DNA of 64,000 nucleotides from Butyrivibrio proteoclasticus P6B7 (GTDB lineage: Bacteria > Bacillota > Clostridia > Lachnospirales > Lachnospiraceae). The stretch spans positions 82,934 to 146,933 of the forward strand of contig NZ_JHWL01000011.1 in assembly GCF_000622085.1 (NCBI RefSeq), in the 5' to 3' direction. The position numbers were made by a program, and so were the translations under genes. Positions 46,674 to 56,078 of this stretch are shown one piece after another. The notes under the pieces were generated by a model. It ran no database searches and was not told the origin of the DNA. It worked only from the letters and a program-made list of their open reading frames with translations. The stretch's first letter is position 1. Each line of letters opens with the position of its first letter.

Positions 46674-46697
46674 TTCTTACTCCAATTCTAATAACTA

Positions 46698-49262
46698 TTA
46701 CATCTTACCGTGGCAGTTCTTATACTTCTTGCCACTTCCACATGGACATGGATCGTTAGGATAAACCTTAGGCTCAACTCTCTTAGTAGGAGTCTTAACT
46801 GCGGAATCATCCTTGTTAGTTCCTGTAACCTTGGCGATCTGCTCACGCTCAACCTTCTCTTCGATGTGAACGTGGAACAAGAGTCTAACTGTATCCTCTC
46901 TGATAGCCTTAGTCATATCATCGAACATCTCATAACCAGCAAGCTTGTACTCAATCTTAGGATCTCTCTGGGCATAAGCCTGAAGAGTGATACCCTGACG
47001 GAGCTGATCCATATCGTCGATGTGATCCATCCACTTTCTGTCGATAACCTTAAGGAGGATGACACGCTCGATCTCACGGATTGTCTCTGGCTCTGGGAAT
47101 TCAGCTTCCTTAGCCTCGTAAAGCTTAACTGCCTCTTCCTTAAGCTGCTGCTTAAGTCCGTCCTTAGTAAGGTTGTCAATTCTGCCTCTTGTGATCTTCT
47201 TAAGAGGAACTGTTGGAAGAAGAAGCTCATTGAGCTCTGCAAGGTTCCAGTCATCTGCGTTAGTAACCTCACCAACTACTGTCTCAACGCTGTCTTCTAC
47301 TATATCTGTAATCATCTTGTAGATAGAATCGCGAAGTGATTCTCCATCAAGAACCTTCTTACGCTCTGCATAGATGATCTCTCTCTGCTCGTTGTTAACC
47401 TGGTCATACTCAAGAAGGTCTCTTCTTGCACCGTAGTGGTTAGACTCGATCTTCTTCTGAGCTGACTCAATGGCACGTGAAAGTGATGCGTGCTCGATCT
47501 CCTGGCCCTCAGGAATCTTAAGTGCATTGAACATTGCAATAAGTCTCTCTGAACCAAACAGACGCATCAGATTATCTTCAAGTGAAAGATAGAACTTAGA
47601 TTCACCAGGATCTCCCTGACGTCCTGAACGTCCACGGAGCTGGTTATCAATTCGTCTTGATTCATGTCTCTCAGTACCGATGATCTTAAGACCACCAGCT
47701 GCTCTTGAATCCTCATCAAGCTTAATATCGGTACCACGACCAGCCATGTTAGTAGCGATTGTAACAGCGCCATGCTTACCAGCCTCTGCTACGATCTCAG
47801 CCTCCATCTCATGGAACTTAGCATTAAGTACCTGGTGCTGGATGCCTCTCTTTCTAAGGAGCTTAGAAAGCTCTTCAGAAGCCTCAATTGTAATAGTACC
47901 AACAAGTACTGGCTGTCCCTTTTCGTGAGCTGCCTCAACTGCATCACAGATGGCGTTGAGCTTCTCTCTCTTTGTCTTATAAACCGCATCCTGAAGATCC
48001 TTACGGATAACAGGCTCATTGGTAGGAATCTCGATAACATCAAGTCCGTAAATATCACGGAACTCTCTTTCCTCAGTAAGAGCTGTACCAGTCATACCGC
48101 ACTTCTTCTCAAACTTGTTAAAGAAGTTCTGGAAAGTAATAGTAGCAAGAGTCTTAGACTCTCTCTTAACCTTAACATGCTCCTTAGCCTCGATAGCCTG
48201 GTGGAGACCATCAGAATAACGACGACCTGGCATGATACGTCCTGTAAACTCATCTACGATAAGGACCTCATCATCCTTAACGATATAATCATGGTCCTTC
48301 TGCATAAGGTTGTTAGCACGAAGAGCAAGGATAATGTTGTGCTGGATCTCAAGGTTCTCAGGATCAGCAAGGTTCTCAATACGGAAGAATCTCTCAACCT
48401 TAGCAACACCCTGCTCTGTAAGGTTAACGATCTTATCCTTCTCATTAACGATGAAGTCACCAGTCTCTTCTCTCTCAACACCCATGATGGCATCCATCTT
48501 GGAAAGATCTTCCATATCCTCACCACGAGTCATCTGCTTGGCAAGAATATCGCAAGCCTCGTAGAGCTTAGTTGACTTGTCAGACTGACCAGAAATAATA
48601 AGAGGTGTTCTGGCCTCATCAATAAGGATGGAGTCAATCTCATCGATGATAGCAAAGTTAAGGCCACGAAGAACGCACTGTTCCTTGTAGATAGCCATGT
48701 TATCACGAAGGTAATCGAAACCAAGCTCATTGTTAGTTACGTATGTGATATCGCAGGCATAAGCTGCCTTTCTCTCTTCTGAAGTCATGCTGTTAAGAAC
48801 GACACCAACTGTAAGTCCTAAGAACTCATGGATCTTACCCATCCACTCAGCATCACGCTTAGCAAGGTAATCGTTAACTGTAACCACGTGAACACCCTTA
48901 CCAACGAGGGCATCAAGATATGAAGGAAGTGTAGCCACAAGGGTCTTACCTTCACCAGTTCTCATCTCAGCGATACGGCCCTGGTGAAGAATGATTCCAC
49001 CAATAAGCTGTACTCTGAAGTGCTCCATTCCAAGTACTCTCTTACCAGCCTCTCTTACTACTGCGTAAGCCTCAGGCATGATATCATCAAGAGTCTCGCC
49101 ATCTGCAAGTCTCTTCTTGAACTCCTCAGTCTTGCCTCTGAGTTCCTCATCTGACAGCTTCTGCATATCTGGTCTCATAGCCTCGATAGCATCTACTGTA
49201 GAGCGGATTCTCTTAAGCTCTCTCTCACTGTGTGTTCCAATAATCTTATCAATAATACTCAT
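46698..49262 (-). CDS. secA: Preprotein translocase ATPase SecA
   Basis: The 854-residue motor for Sec export. Seen: Walker [16 protein letters not shown]-type [15 protein letters not shown], the helicase block [31 protein letters not shown], and a C-terminal SEC-C zinc motif [17 protein letters not shown] at 49262 follows CAGGAGTATAGAG; an upstream in-frame start would add 9 atypical residues. It has its own promoter and leads into prfB. Confidence 0.97.
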   Translation of the reverse strand: MSIIDKIIGTHSERELKRIRSTVDAIEAMRPDMQKLSDEELRGKTEEFKKRLADGETLDDIMPEAYAVVREAGKRVLGMEHFRVQLIGGIILHQGRIAEMRTGEGKTLVATLPSYLDALVGKGVHVVTVNDYLAKRDAEWMGKIHEFLGLTVGVVLNSMTSEERKAAYACDITYVTNNELGFDYLRDNMAIYKEQCVLRGLNFAIIDEIDSILIDEARTPLIISGQSDKSTKLYEACDILAKQMTRGEDMEDLSKMDAIMGVEREETGDFIVNEKDKIVNLTEQGVAKVERFFRIENLADPENLEIQHNIILALRANNLMQKDHDYIVKDDEVLIVDEFTGRIMPGRRYSDGLHQAIEAKEHVKVKRESKTLATITFQNFFNKFEKKCGMTGTALTEEREFRDIYGLDVIEIPTNEPVIRKDLQDAVYKTKREKLNAICDAVEAAHEKGQPVLVGTITIEASEELSKLLRKRGIQHQVLNAKFHEMEAEIVAEAGKHGAVTIATNMAGRGTDIKLDEDSRAAGGLKIIGTERHESRRIDNQLRGRSGRQGDPGESKFYLSLEDNLMRLFGSERLIAMFNALKIPEGQEIEHASLSRAIESAQKKIESNHYGARRDLLEYDQVNNEQREIIYAERKKVLDGESLRDSIYKMITDIVEDSVETVVGEVTNADDWNLAELNELLLPTVPLKKITRGRIDNLTKDGLKQQLKEEAVKLYEAKEAEFPEPETIREIERVILLKVIDRKWMDHIDDMDQLRQGITLQAYAQRDPKIEYKLAGYEMFDDMTKAIREDTVRLLFHVHIEEKVEREQIAKVTGTNKDDSAVKTPTKRVEPKVYPNDPCPCGSGKKYKNCHGKM

Positions 49263-49321
49263 CTCTATACTCCTGAAAAAAGGGTGCACTAACCCAATAT
49301 TTTAGCAAAAGTCCGTTGTAC

Positions 49322-49350
49322 ATTGTAGCAGATTTACCCAAATACTTCAA
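49322..49350 (-). promoter_or_regulatory. secA: Promoter of secA-prfB
   Basis: On the minus strand TTGAAG (49345-49350), 17 bases ending in TGC, TACAAT (49322-49327): a sigma-A promoter with extended -10. Predicted start near 49315. Confidence 0.75.
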
Positions 49351-49362
49351 CCAATAACAAGC

Positions 49363-49671
49363 TCAGATTTCATCTGCTTTTACTCCGAATCCAAATATTC
49401 GTCTTAATGTAAAAAGAGCTATCATCACACCGATACAGATAATCTGGTTCACAGATATTATTTGCTCCCCATGTGTATCCCTTAAGAAATCCAGTAAAAT
49501 CTTAGCTCCCCCGCCGCAGCACCCCGAAAAGGCGCATCCGATCTTACCTACGCCGTACATGTAGGGACAGACCAGTCCATAGGCAGTTATCATTTTGTCT
49601 TTGTACTGAGGATATAGTTTCGAATAGAAAAGAACTCCCAAAAGCGCAAGTATTATCATAAAGAAATACAT
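49363..49671 (-). CDS. Small membrane protein with an Lgt-like GC..GCC motif
   Basis: A 102-residue protein with a hydrophobic N-terminus (MYFFMIILALLGVLFYSKLY) and a hydrophobic segment at about 75-92. The block YGVGKIGCAFSGCCGG resembles the GRIGCFxxGCCxG signature of prolipoprotein diacylglyceryl transferase-like proteins, and NQIICIGVMIALF could match their last membrane helix. It is far shorter than Lgt (about 250-300 residues), so it is either a remnant or a small relative. The ribosome-binding site is weak (GGGATAATAT). One AAAAGAGCT word (49412). Confidence 0.5.
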   Translation of the reverse strand: MYFFMIILALLGVLFYSKLYPQYKDKMITAYGLVCPYMYGVGKIGCAFSGCCGGGAKILLDFLRDTHGEQIISVNQIICIGVMIALFTLRRIFGFGVKADEI

Positions 49672-49705
49672 ATATTATCCCAAATCAAGGCATACAAATG
49701 CCATC

Positions 49706-50155
49706 TTACTTCATAAAGTCCTTAGTATCAAGGAGAATGGTCACTGGGCCGTCATTAACTGACTCAACCTTCATGTCTGCGCCAAACACTCCTGTTCCCA
49801 CTTCAAAGCCTCTGTTTCTGCACTCTTCCACCACAAGCTCATACAAAGGCTCAGAGATTTCCGGTCTTGCCGCCTCTGTAAATCCAGGTCTTCTGGAGCT
49901 ACAGTCCGCATACAGCGTAAACTGGCTCACAATAAGGAGCTTAGCCCCGGCATCCTTAGGTCCAATATTCATCTTGCCATTTTCATCCTCAAATACTCTA
50001 AGGCCGCAGATCTTGTCTGCAATCTTCAATGCCTGCTCCTTGGTATCGCTGGTATGAACCCCTAAAAGAACCAGGAAACCCTTATCAATTGATGATATCT
50101 CTTTTCCATCTATCTTAACTGATGCTGATAAAACCCTGGTGACAACTGCTCTCAT
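49706..50155 (-). CDS. dtd: D-aminoacyl-tRNA deacylase
   Basis: Dtd hydrolyses D-aminoacyl-tRNA. ATG at 50155 (MRAVVTRVLSASVKIDGKEI) gives the standard 149 residues and follows AAAGGAGAAGGG; a longer frame upstream has no support. Signature motifs SQFTLYAD and NDGPVTILLD, which build the cross-subunit active site, are present. It usually lies near relA in Firmicutes, but not here. Confidence 0.95.
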   Translation of the reverse strand: MRAVVTRVLSASVKIDGKEISSIDKGFLVLLGVHTSDTKEQALKIADKICGLRVFEDENGKMNIGPKDAGAKLLIVSQFTLYADCSSRRPGFTEAARPEISEPLYELVVEECRNRGFEVGTGVFGADMKVESVNDGPVTILLDTKDFMK

Positions 50156-50363
50156 ACCCTTCTCCTTTATCGTTTCCAAACGCTTATTCCGAAATATCTT
50201 TTTACATACTATAGACAAGTATACTGCAACATTTTTCATTTTCAATCTGTATAATAAGTGAGGATAAATTGATAATATCAGCAGTCACAAGACTGTAAAT
50301 CACAACAAATTCAAAGAAAGGAATAATCCGCCGAAATCACCAGGGACAGGATTGAAAGAAATC

Positions 50364-51842
50364 ATGCTAAACAAGAAAGCATTTAAAAAATCAGGGAAGA
50401 TAGCAAGCCTTATTCTTGGCATTATTACAGCCATTAACTGTACAGGTTGTAGCTTTTTTGGAATATCCAATATCAGCTTCGGAGACAATTCAGCAACAGA
50501 AGAAGCCAGTGAAGAATCAAGTAAGGATGATAAAGACGCAGAAGATCAGGACGCGTCCAGTGAAGATTCTGAAAGTTCTGAAGAAGCCTCCGACAATGAA
50601 GATGAAGATTCTTATGACGCCCAGGCCTATGTAGACCCAATAGAGGCTGCTCCAGGAGAAGAGCTTTCCAAAAAGGAACTTGAGAGCTTTGCTGAACTGT
50701 TTAGTACCCAGGAATACGGCGGACTTTTAACCCATTCCTACGAAACTGTTAATGACATAGACTGGTACGACGTATTCTATCTGGGGGCAGATATCATGGA
50801 AGATACCACCGACGAAGAGCAGGCAGATTACTATGCCTACACCGGATACAGCGATGAAGTTTACGGCGTATACTCTTTTGACAGGGCTACCCTTGAAGCC
50901 TACATCACCAAATACACCGGCGTTGAATTTAAGCCAGGTACTGTTCCCTTCGACGGCGTATACCTTGAAAAGTACGACAAATACTATGTTCAAAGGTCCG
51001 AAGGAGGCGGCTATTCCTATCAGGTTACTGATGGTAAAAAAGATGGCGACACCTACTACCTTCGTGTTACTCGTGGATTCGACTATGAAGCAGACATGAT
51101 CTACTGCTGCAAAGAGGAAAACGGCGTATTTATGGCAGTTTCCAACCAGACCATGTGGGAAGAAATCTGCAGCCAGATCATAGACATTGATATGCCACAG
51201 TACGACGGCAAAATTCAGCTTATTGTATGTAATGATTATGAAGTCAGAATGATACAAAACAGAAATCTGTTAAACGCCTTTAGATGTGACCTGGAGTCCA
51301 TTGCCGAGGTAGAATGTACCGACATCAATGCCGATGGCAGAAACGACATTATCCTTGTTGGTAACAAGGACTCCAAAGAGCACATAAGAATTCTTTTGGA
51401 TGGCGGCAGAGATTATTACTCCTCTACCCTTGAAACCCTTGGCCTTACCCTGGAATCAGAGCTTTCCTCCTACGACATGGATTCCATAAAGAACTATCTC
51501 TTTTACTATGTGTCAGAAAACGAAAAGAGCTATTCCATTGGAGAAGCCTACTCACAAATGATCTTCATCAACCACTTTGATTATTCATTTAAGTACACCC
51601 TGGTGGATGTAAATGATGACGGAGTTATGGAGCTATGCGAAGACTCCAGCAGTAGTAACAGTACCACAATAAACGTCTACACCTTTGAAGATGGCTACAT
51701 CAAACAGATATTTACTTATTATGAATACCCTGGTTCTGAGGGCTTCTATTCAGATGATGCCTATGCAGGCCTTGATCCGGAAACCATTAAAGGAACTGTA
51801 GGCTATGCAGAGGCAATATATAAAGCACAGGAGCTTGATTAA
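50364..51842 (+). CDS. Secreted lipoprotein with acidic linker and EF-hand-like loops
   Basis: About 492 residues. The signal peptide ends in lipobox NCTGC (cysteine near residue 29). Residues 40-90 are a Ser/Glu/Asp-rich linker. The mature part is beta-rich with many tyrosines. Two loops resemble calcium-binding dockerin/FG-GAP motifs: DINADGRNDI (about 321-330) and DVNDDGVMEL (about 418-427). I do not recognise the family. A TTG at 50352 could be an alternative start; I prefer the ATG at 50364. One AAAAGAGCT (51523) in the phase reading Glu-Lys-Ser-Tyr. Confidence 0.72.
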   Translation: MLNKKAFKKSGKIASLILGIITAINCTGCSFFGISNISFGDNSATEEASEESSKDDKDAEDQDASSEDSESSEEASDNEDEDSYDAQAYVDPIEAAPGEELSKKELESFAELFSTQEYGGLLTHSYETVNDIDWYDVFYLGADIMEDTTDEEQADYYAYTGYSDEVYGVYSFDRATLEAYITKYTGVEFKPGTVPFDGVYLEKYDKYYVQRSEGGGYSYQVTDGKKDGDTYYLRVTRGFDYEADMIYCCKEENGVFMAVSNQTMWEEICSQIIDIDMPQYDGKIQLIVCNDYEVRMIQNRNLLNAFRCDLESIAEVECTDINADGRNDIILVGNKDSKEHIRILLDGGRDYYSSTLETLGLTLESELSSYDMDSIKNYLFYYVSENEKSYSIGEAYSQMIFINHFDYSFKYTLVDVNDDGVMELCEDSSSSNSTTINVYTFEDGYIKQIFTYYEYPGSEGFYSDDAYAGLDPETIKGTVGYAEAIYKAQELD

Positions 51843-51865
51843 AGCTACTGTGCTCTGATGCCAAC

Positions 51866-52171
51866 TTACCACACTCCGTTGGCGCTGATATATTGTAAAC
51901 ACATATCTGCCCCCGCCATACCCATGGCGAAGAACGTAATAATTATCAAAAGAAATATGGCGGCCTTGTCGTAGACTATCTTTTCCGTCAGGAAGTTGGA
52001 AATCAGAAGCTCTATGCCAAGGCCGATTATCATTATTGGCCATAGCCTGAAGATGCTCTCATAGCTGATAATCCCAGTTATCAGATGCAAAAGAGCTGCC
52101 ACTCCCAGGGCAATCATGGAAAGCCCTGCAGTTATGGAGCCAACCCTGTGGACTCTCATAGTTTTTTCCAT
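51866..52171 (-). CDS. Small membrane protein, LiaI/LiaF-like transmembrane region
   Basis: A 101-residue protein with about four hydrophobic segments (ITAGLSMIALGVAALLHLIT; WPIMIIGLGIELLIS; AAIFLLIIITFFAMGMA). The pattern resembles the N-terminal transmembrane module of LiaF-type envelope-stress proteins. ATG at 52171 is 7 bases after GGAGG; a GTG at 52177 overlapping the upstream stop (GTGA) is the alternative. Last gene of the ECF sigma operon. Contains AAAAGAGCT (52089). Confidence 0.65.
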   Translation of the reverse strand: MEKTMRVHRVGSITAGLSMIALGVAALLHLITGIISYESIFRLWPIMIIGLGIELLISNFLTEKIVYDKAAIFLLIIITFFAMGMAGADMCLQYISANGVW

Positions 52172-52173
52172 AA

Positions 52174-52761
52174 TCACGCCTCCTTAGAATCCTTCTGCTC
52201 GATAAAAGAGCTACTATTAACAACCTGGGCCTCCACAGTAGGAACTTCCATCTGCTTCTTCTTGCCGCGGATAAGAGCCAAACCACCAAAGATAAGTGCG
52301 ATGGCAACTGCAATATTAGGAATCTTATAGATGATAGGATACAGGAACTCCCAGTAATAATCAGGGATAAGTCTTACTATGATCTCAGAAACATAGTTCC
52401 AAAGCATTCCAAGACCAACAATAATAAGGACTGCTGCCATAATACCTCTCATCTTAGCGCTTGATACCTTTGCTACTCTGTCTCCCAGGAACTCTTCCCA
52501 GATATACATATCCTCATGTTCAGCAATGCTTGCCTCGTCCATCTTGGACACATTTATAGCATGGAAGAATCCAAAGAACCAGATAAGTGCTGTAGTAGCT
52601 GCAAATGCGCCAAATTCTGTGGTTCCAAGGAGCACTATAGACAGCGCAAAGGCTCCCATCAGAGTAAGTCCGTTTTTAAGATATCCAATGTACATCTCTG
52701 CTGCTCCTGGGCAGAAGATGCATAAAAAAGTAAAGAATCCGTTTTTCTTCTTAGGTTTCAT
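52174..52761 (-). CDS. Multi-pass membrane protein of the ECF sigma operon
   Basis: A 195-residue protein with four to five hydrophobic segments and a soluble loop around residues 70-105. The N-terminal KKKNGFFTFLCIFCPGAAEM and GYLKNG resemble TM2-type proteins of Firmicutes; I cannot assign a function. It starts 3 bases after the anti-sigma gene and shares the GTGA/ATG junction with the following gene, so all four genes are probably one transcript. Contains AAAAGAGCT (52204). Confidence 0.7.
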   Translation of the reverse strand: MKPKKKNGFFTFLCIFCPGAAEMYIGYLKNGLTLMGAFALSIVLLGTTEFGAFAATTALIWFFGFFHAINVSKMDEASIAEHEDMYIWEEFLGDRVAKVSSAKMRGIMAAVLIIVGLGMLWNYVSEIIVRLIPDYYWEFLYPIIYKIPNIAVAIALIFGGLALIRGKKKQMEVPTVEAQVVNSSSFIEQKDSKEA

Positions 52762-52764
52762 AAT

Positions 52765-53253
52765 TTAACCCTCCCTTGTATGGTCAAATATCATCTGCAG
52801 CTTAGGTAATAAGCCGCCTTCATCGTTGTTTTCGTTAAGAACTTCCTCACGGGACTTGGTGTTGTAACCAGCCAGGACTTCATCCTTAGTTACTATGTTG
52901 GCTGTGGAAACCACCTCTTCGCGACTTGGAACACTTCCGCCAAATGGTGCTATTCCGCTGATCTGCGGAAGAATGATAAGAAGTATTATTGCGGCTGCTA
53001 CTGAAACCAGAACTTTGGCGCAGTAGATGGCATAATCAAATGCCTTCTTGTCATCCTTCTTACCAGAAACCGTCTTGAACCTGACCTGCTTGGAATTTCT
53101 CTTCTGAGTTATCTTCTCCTGCTCTTCTATGAAGTCCAGAACCTGAGCTTCAAAGTCCTCTGGAGCACTGACCATCTCGTCTTCATCACCCTCGATGGCT
53201 TCCATGAGCTCTTTTAACTCTTCATCACTTAAGTATTCATAATCCTTACTCAT
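52765..53253 (-). CDS. Single-pass membrane protein, probable anti-sigma factor
   Basis: A 162-residue protein with an acidic N-terminal cytoplasmic part (YLSDEELKELMEAIEGDEDE), one membrane segment at about 80-100 (VLVSVAAAIILLIILPQISG) and an external tail of 60 residues. Its start overlaps the sigma factor stop by 4 bases (ATGA). Position and topology are those of an ECF anti-sigma factor; no zinc-containing ZAS motif is seen. ATG follows GGAGGATC. Contains AAAAGAGCT (53207). Confidence 0.75.
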   Translation of the reverse strand: MSKDYEYLSDEELKELMEAIEGDEDEMVSAPEDFEAQVLDFIEEQEKITQKRNSKQVRFKTVSGKKDDKKAFDYAIYCAKVLVSVAAAIILLIILPQISGIAPFGGSVPSREEVVSTANIVTKDEVLAGYNTKSREEVLNENNDEGGLLPKLQMIFDHTREG

Positions 53254-53771
53254 GCCAGCAGATCCTCCTTTCTTACGGTTTTCTTTAGCATTTCCCGGGC
53301 CCTGTAGATCTTGGTCTGTACCGTCTTTAGCGGAATTCCCGTGACCTGGGCTATTTCTTTTGCCGTCATCCCTTTGATGAAATACATCTGGGAAATCTCC
53401 GAATAGCCATCCGGCAAGGCTTTGCAGTTATCCCTTACCTGTTCTAACACATCCCTTGTCTCAAAGGTCCTTGATGGGCCATCCCTTGATTCCTCATTTT
53501 GCAAAAGAGCTTCCTCAGAAACCGGAACTGCGCGACGCTCCGCGGACCTTAGATAGTCAATGCACTTGTTACTGGCTATCCTGCACAGCCACGCCTTCTC
53601 AGAAGCCCCATCAAAGTCGTTCAGATGCTGGTAAGCCGATATAAACGTCTCCTGGGCAATATCCTCCGCGGCAAAATAGTCCCCAGTAAGCTTAAGGCAT
53701 ACAGAAAAGACCAGATTCTTGTATCTATTCATAAGCTCTATTAACTTTTCCTTAGAACCTGTCTCCCCCAT
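53250..53771 (-). CDS. ECF-type RNA polymerase sigma factor
   Basis: A 173-residue sigma-70 family protein with region 2 (GDYFAAEDIAQETFISAYQH) and region 4 (MTAKEIAQVTGIPLKTVQTK) only, the ECF layout. It should direct polymerase to a small regulon, often including its own operon; no matching -35 GGAAC-type box was found upstream. ATG follows AAAGGAAAAAGT. The operon with two membrane proteins suggests an envelope-stress response. Contains AAAAGAGCT (53503). Confidence 0.92.
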   Translation of the reverse strand: MGETGSKEKLIELMNRYKNLVFSVCLKLTGDYFAAEDIAQETFISAYQHLNDFDGASEKAWLCRIASNKCIDYLRSAERRAVPVSEEALLQNEESRDGPSRTFETRDVLEQVRDNCKALPDGYSEISQMYFIKGMTAKEIAQVTGIPLKTVQTKIYRAREMLKKTVRKEDLLA

Positions 53772-53872
53772 ACTTTTTCCTTTTGCTTTTTGTTATTTAT
53801 CTGCTTTCAATAGATATAACGAATCACATTTGGAATTGTCTTCACTTTTTTTATTATTTTTTATTATAAATG

Positions 53873-53910
53873 AAAAAAGACATGTGCAGGAGTAAACCTA
53901 CACATGTCTT
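53873..53910 (-). terminator. Terminator of ptb-buk
   Basis: AAGACATGTGCAGG (53877-53890) pairs with CCTACACATGTCTT (53897-53910), 14 pairs with one G-U, followed on the minus strand by TTTTTTC. Confidence 0.86.
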
Positions 53911-53924
53911 CATAGTTCTTTTTA

Positions 53925-54989
53925 TTAGTACTGCTGAGCCTTCTCTTCGCCGTTCATTACACGGATAGCGCCCTGTGCAAGAGCAAGAAGCTCGTCCTCA
54001 CCAGGATATACAGTAACTGGGCAGATCCACTCAACGCGCTCCTTGATGGCGTCTGTGATAACCTGGCCGTATGCGATACCGCCTGTAAGGATGATCTGAT
54101 CAACCTGGCCCTTAAGAACTGTAGCAAGGGCACCGATGTTCTTGCAGATCTGATAGATGAATGCGTCGCGGACAAGAATTGCCTTCTCATCACCGTCTTC
54201 GCACATCTTGTTAACTGTTCTCATATCGTTGGTTCCAAGGTATGCGTTAAGTCCGCCGCCACCAACGATCTTCTTCTTCATCTCATCGTATGTATACTTG
54301 CCCGAGAAGCACATATCTACAAGAGCCTTAGCTGGGATGCCGTTTGCTCTCTCTGGTGAGAATGCACCGTCACCGTTAAGTGCTGCGAATACATCGATCA
54401 TCTTACCGTTCTTGTGAACAGCTGTTGATGTACCACCACCCATGTGAACAACGATTACACTGATCTCGTCATATCTTTTGCCAATTGACTTAGCATATCT
54501 TCTGGCAACAGCCTTCTGATTAAGAGGATGGTCGATAGATACACGCTCGATCTCTGGAACACCAGAAATTCTAGCAACTGGCTCCATCTCGTCAACTACT
54601 ACTGGGTCAACGATGTATGAAGGAACACCGATCTCATCAGCAATTTCTCTTGCAAGGATACCGCCAAGGTTAGAAGCATGCTGGCCCTGAACGCCCTTAC
54701 GAAGGTCATCGAGAAGAGCATCTGTACACTCGTATGTACCGCCTGGGATAGGACGAAGGAGTCCGCCTCTACCAACGATAACGTCAAAGGACTTCATGTC
54801 GATGTTCTCTTTTTTAAGGAAATCAAGAATGATATTCTTACGGAAATCCTTCTGGTCAAAAATTGTGGCGTACTGGTTGATCTCCTCTGTTGAGTGGCGA
54901 AGAGTTTCCTCTTTTACAAGGGTCTCGTCCTCTAAGATACCAACCTTTGTAGATGTTGAACCTGGATTAATAACTAAGCTCTTTATCAT
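53925..54989 (-). CDS. buk: Butyrate kinase
   Basis: Converts butyryl phosphate and ADP to butyrate and ATP, the last step of butyrate fermentation. The 354-residue ASKHA-fold protein starts MIKSLVINPGSTSTKVGILE (phosphate 1 loop), has GRGGLLRPIPGGTYE, VVHMGGGTSTAVHKNGKMID and ILTGGIAYGQ (adenosine loop). It follows ptb by 2 bases. Acetate or propionate kinase is excluded by the GGLLRPIPGG block. Confidence 0.94.
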   Translation of the reverse strand: MIKSLVINPGSTSTKVGILEDETLVKEETLRHSTEEINQYATIFDQKDFRKNIILDFLKKENIDMKSFDVIVGRGGLLRPIPGGTYECTDALLDDLRKGVQGQHASNLGGILAREIADEIGVPSYIVDPVVVDEMEPVARISGVPEIERVSIDHPLNQKAVARRYAKSIGKRYDEISVIVVHMGGGTSTAVHKNGKMIDVFAALNGDGAFSPERANGIPAKALVDMCFSGKYTYDEMKKKIVGGGGLNAYLGTNDMRTVNKMCEDGDEKAILVRDAFIYQICKNIGALATVLKGQVDQIILTGGIAYGQVITDAIKERVEWICPVTVYPGEDELLALAQGAIRVMNGEEKAQQY

Positions 54990-54991
54990 AA

Positions 54992-55912
54992 TTATTCTCC
55001 TTTATTATTAGCAGCAACAACTGCAGCAAGTGCGATAGAGTTAACCTTAACCTCAACTGAATCTGATCTTGATGTAAGGATTACAGGAGCCTTTGTACCT
55101 GTAAGGATGTTACCGTTCTTAACTGTTGCAAGTCTAACGATAGTCTTGTATGTAAGGTTACCAGCGTGGATATCTGGGAAAAGAAGGATATCAGCGTCGC
55201 CTACGATCTTACGATCCATAGCGCCAGCCTTGTGCTTAGCAGCCTCAGGGTCAATTGCAAGGTCCATAGAAAGAGGTCCATCAACGATGCAGTTCTTGAT
55301 CTCGCCAGCCTCGTTCATCTTAGTAAGCTCAGCAGCCTCAACAGTTACAGGCATCTTAGGGTTAACAACCTCAACTGCTGCAAGAGGAGCTACCTTAGGG
55401 CAGTCAACACCGCAAGCTCTAGCTACATCTACTGTATACTCAATGATAACCTTTTTATCTTCAAGTGTTGGATATGGCATGAATGCAACGTCTGTAAGGA
55501 ACAAAAGACGATCAATGCCAGGAATTTCAAATACACAAACGTGTGAAAGAGGACGACCAGTTCTAAGACCAACCTCCTTATCAAGAACACTCTTAAGGAA
55601 GTCCTTAGACTCAAGGGCACCCTTCATATAGATATCAGCCTTGCCGCTTGAAACAAGAGAAACAGCTGTACGTGCAGCCTCGATTGTATCCTTAACATCG
55701 ATGATCTCGAAGTCTGCAAGGTTCATTCCAACCTCTTTTGCCTTCTCCTCGATAAGATCCTTGTCACCAACTAAGATAGAATCTACGATTCCCCTCTCTT
55801 TGGCAATCTTAACTGCCTCAAGTACGTGTGTGTCCTGTGCTACTGCAACAGACATCTTCTTGGTGCTGGCTGTCTTAAGCTTTGCCAAGATATCATCAAA
55901 ATTCTTACTCAT
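54992..55912 (-). CDS. ptb: Phosphate butyryltransferase
   Basis: Exchanges CoA on butyryl-CoA for phosphate. The 306-residue product matches the PTA/PTB family: GDKDLIEEKAKEVGMN, ADIYMKGALESKDFLKSVLD, and IDPEAAKHKAGAMDRKIVGD. ATG at 55912 follows GGAGGTC; an upstream in-frame start would lie before the ribosome-binding site. It has a promoter placed inside the preceding terminator. The pair indicates the kinase route to butyrate, in addition to or instead of butyryl-CoA:acetate CoA-transferase. Confidence 0.94.
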   Translation of the reverse strand: MSKNFDDILAKLKTASTKKMSVAVAQDTHVLEAVKIAKERGIVDSILVGDKDLIEEKAKEVGMNLADFEIIDVKDTIEAARTAVSLVSSGKADIYMKGALESKDFLKSVLDKEVGLRTGRPLSHVCVFEIPGIDRLLFLTDVAFMPYPTLEDKKVIIEYTVDVARACGVDCPKVAPLAAVEVVNPKMPVTVEAAELTKMNEAGEIKNCIVDGPLSMDLAIDPEAAKHKAGAMDRKIVGDADILLFPDIHAGNLTYKTIVRLATVKNGNILTGTKAPVILTSRSDSVEVKVNSIALAAVVAANNKGE

Positions 55913-55968
55913 AAAAAGACCTCCACTTATTTTCTTTGGCACTCGCTTGTTTCATAGATTTATGGAAC

Positions 55969-56013
55969 AAAAAAGAGTGTTAAAATCCGCCATATGACAA
56001 AATTTTAACACTC
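55969..56013 (-). terminator. Terminator of the thioesterase gene
   Basis: GAGTGTTAAAAT (55975-55986) pairs perfectly with ATTTTAACACTC (56002-56013) around a 15-base loop, followed on the minus strand by TTTTTTG. Its upstream arm contains the -10 box of the ptb promoter. Confidence 0.83.
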
Positions 56014-56030
56014 AATCTCACTATTTTCAA
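56002..56030 (-). promoter_or_regulatory. ptb: Promoter of ptb-buk, embedded in a terminator arm
   Basis: On the minus strand TTGAAA (56025-56030), 17 bases, TAAAAT (56002-56007), 5/6 at both boxes. The predicted start near 55995 lies in the hairpin loop, so the new transcript carries only one arm and cannot form the terminator. Confidence 0.65.
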
Positions 56031-56078
56031 TGGGTTTATGCTTTTTTTATGAAGTGTCTCAGCACCATTACAGCGCCA

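Noticed and set aside
55913..56013. Riboswitch upstream of ptb
   Set aside because: Only one perfect hairpin is present, and it is better explained as the terminator of the upstream gene with an embedded promoter.
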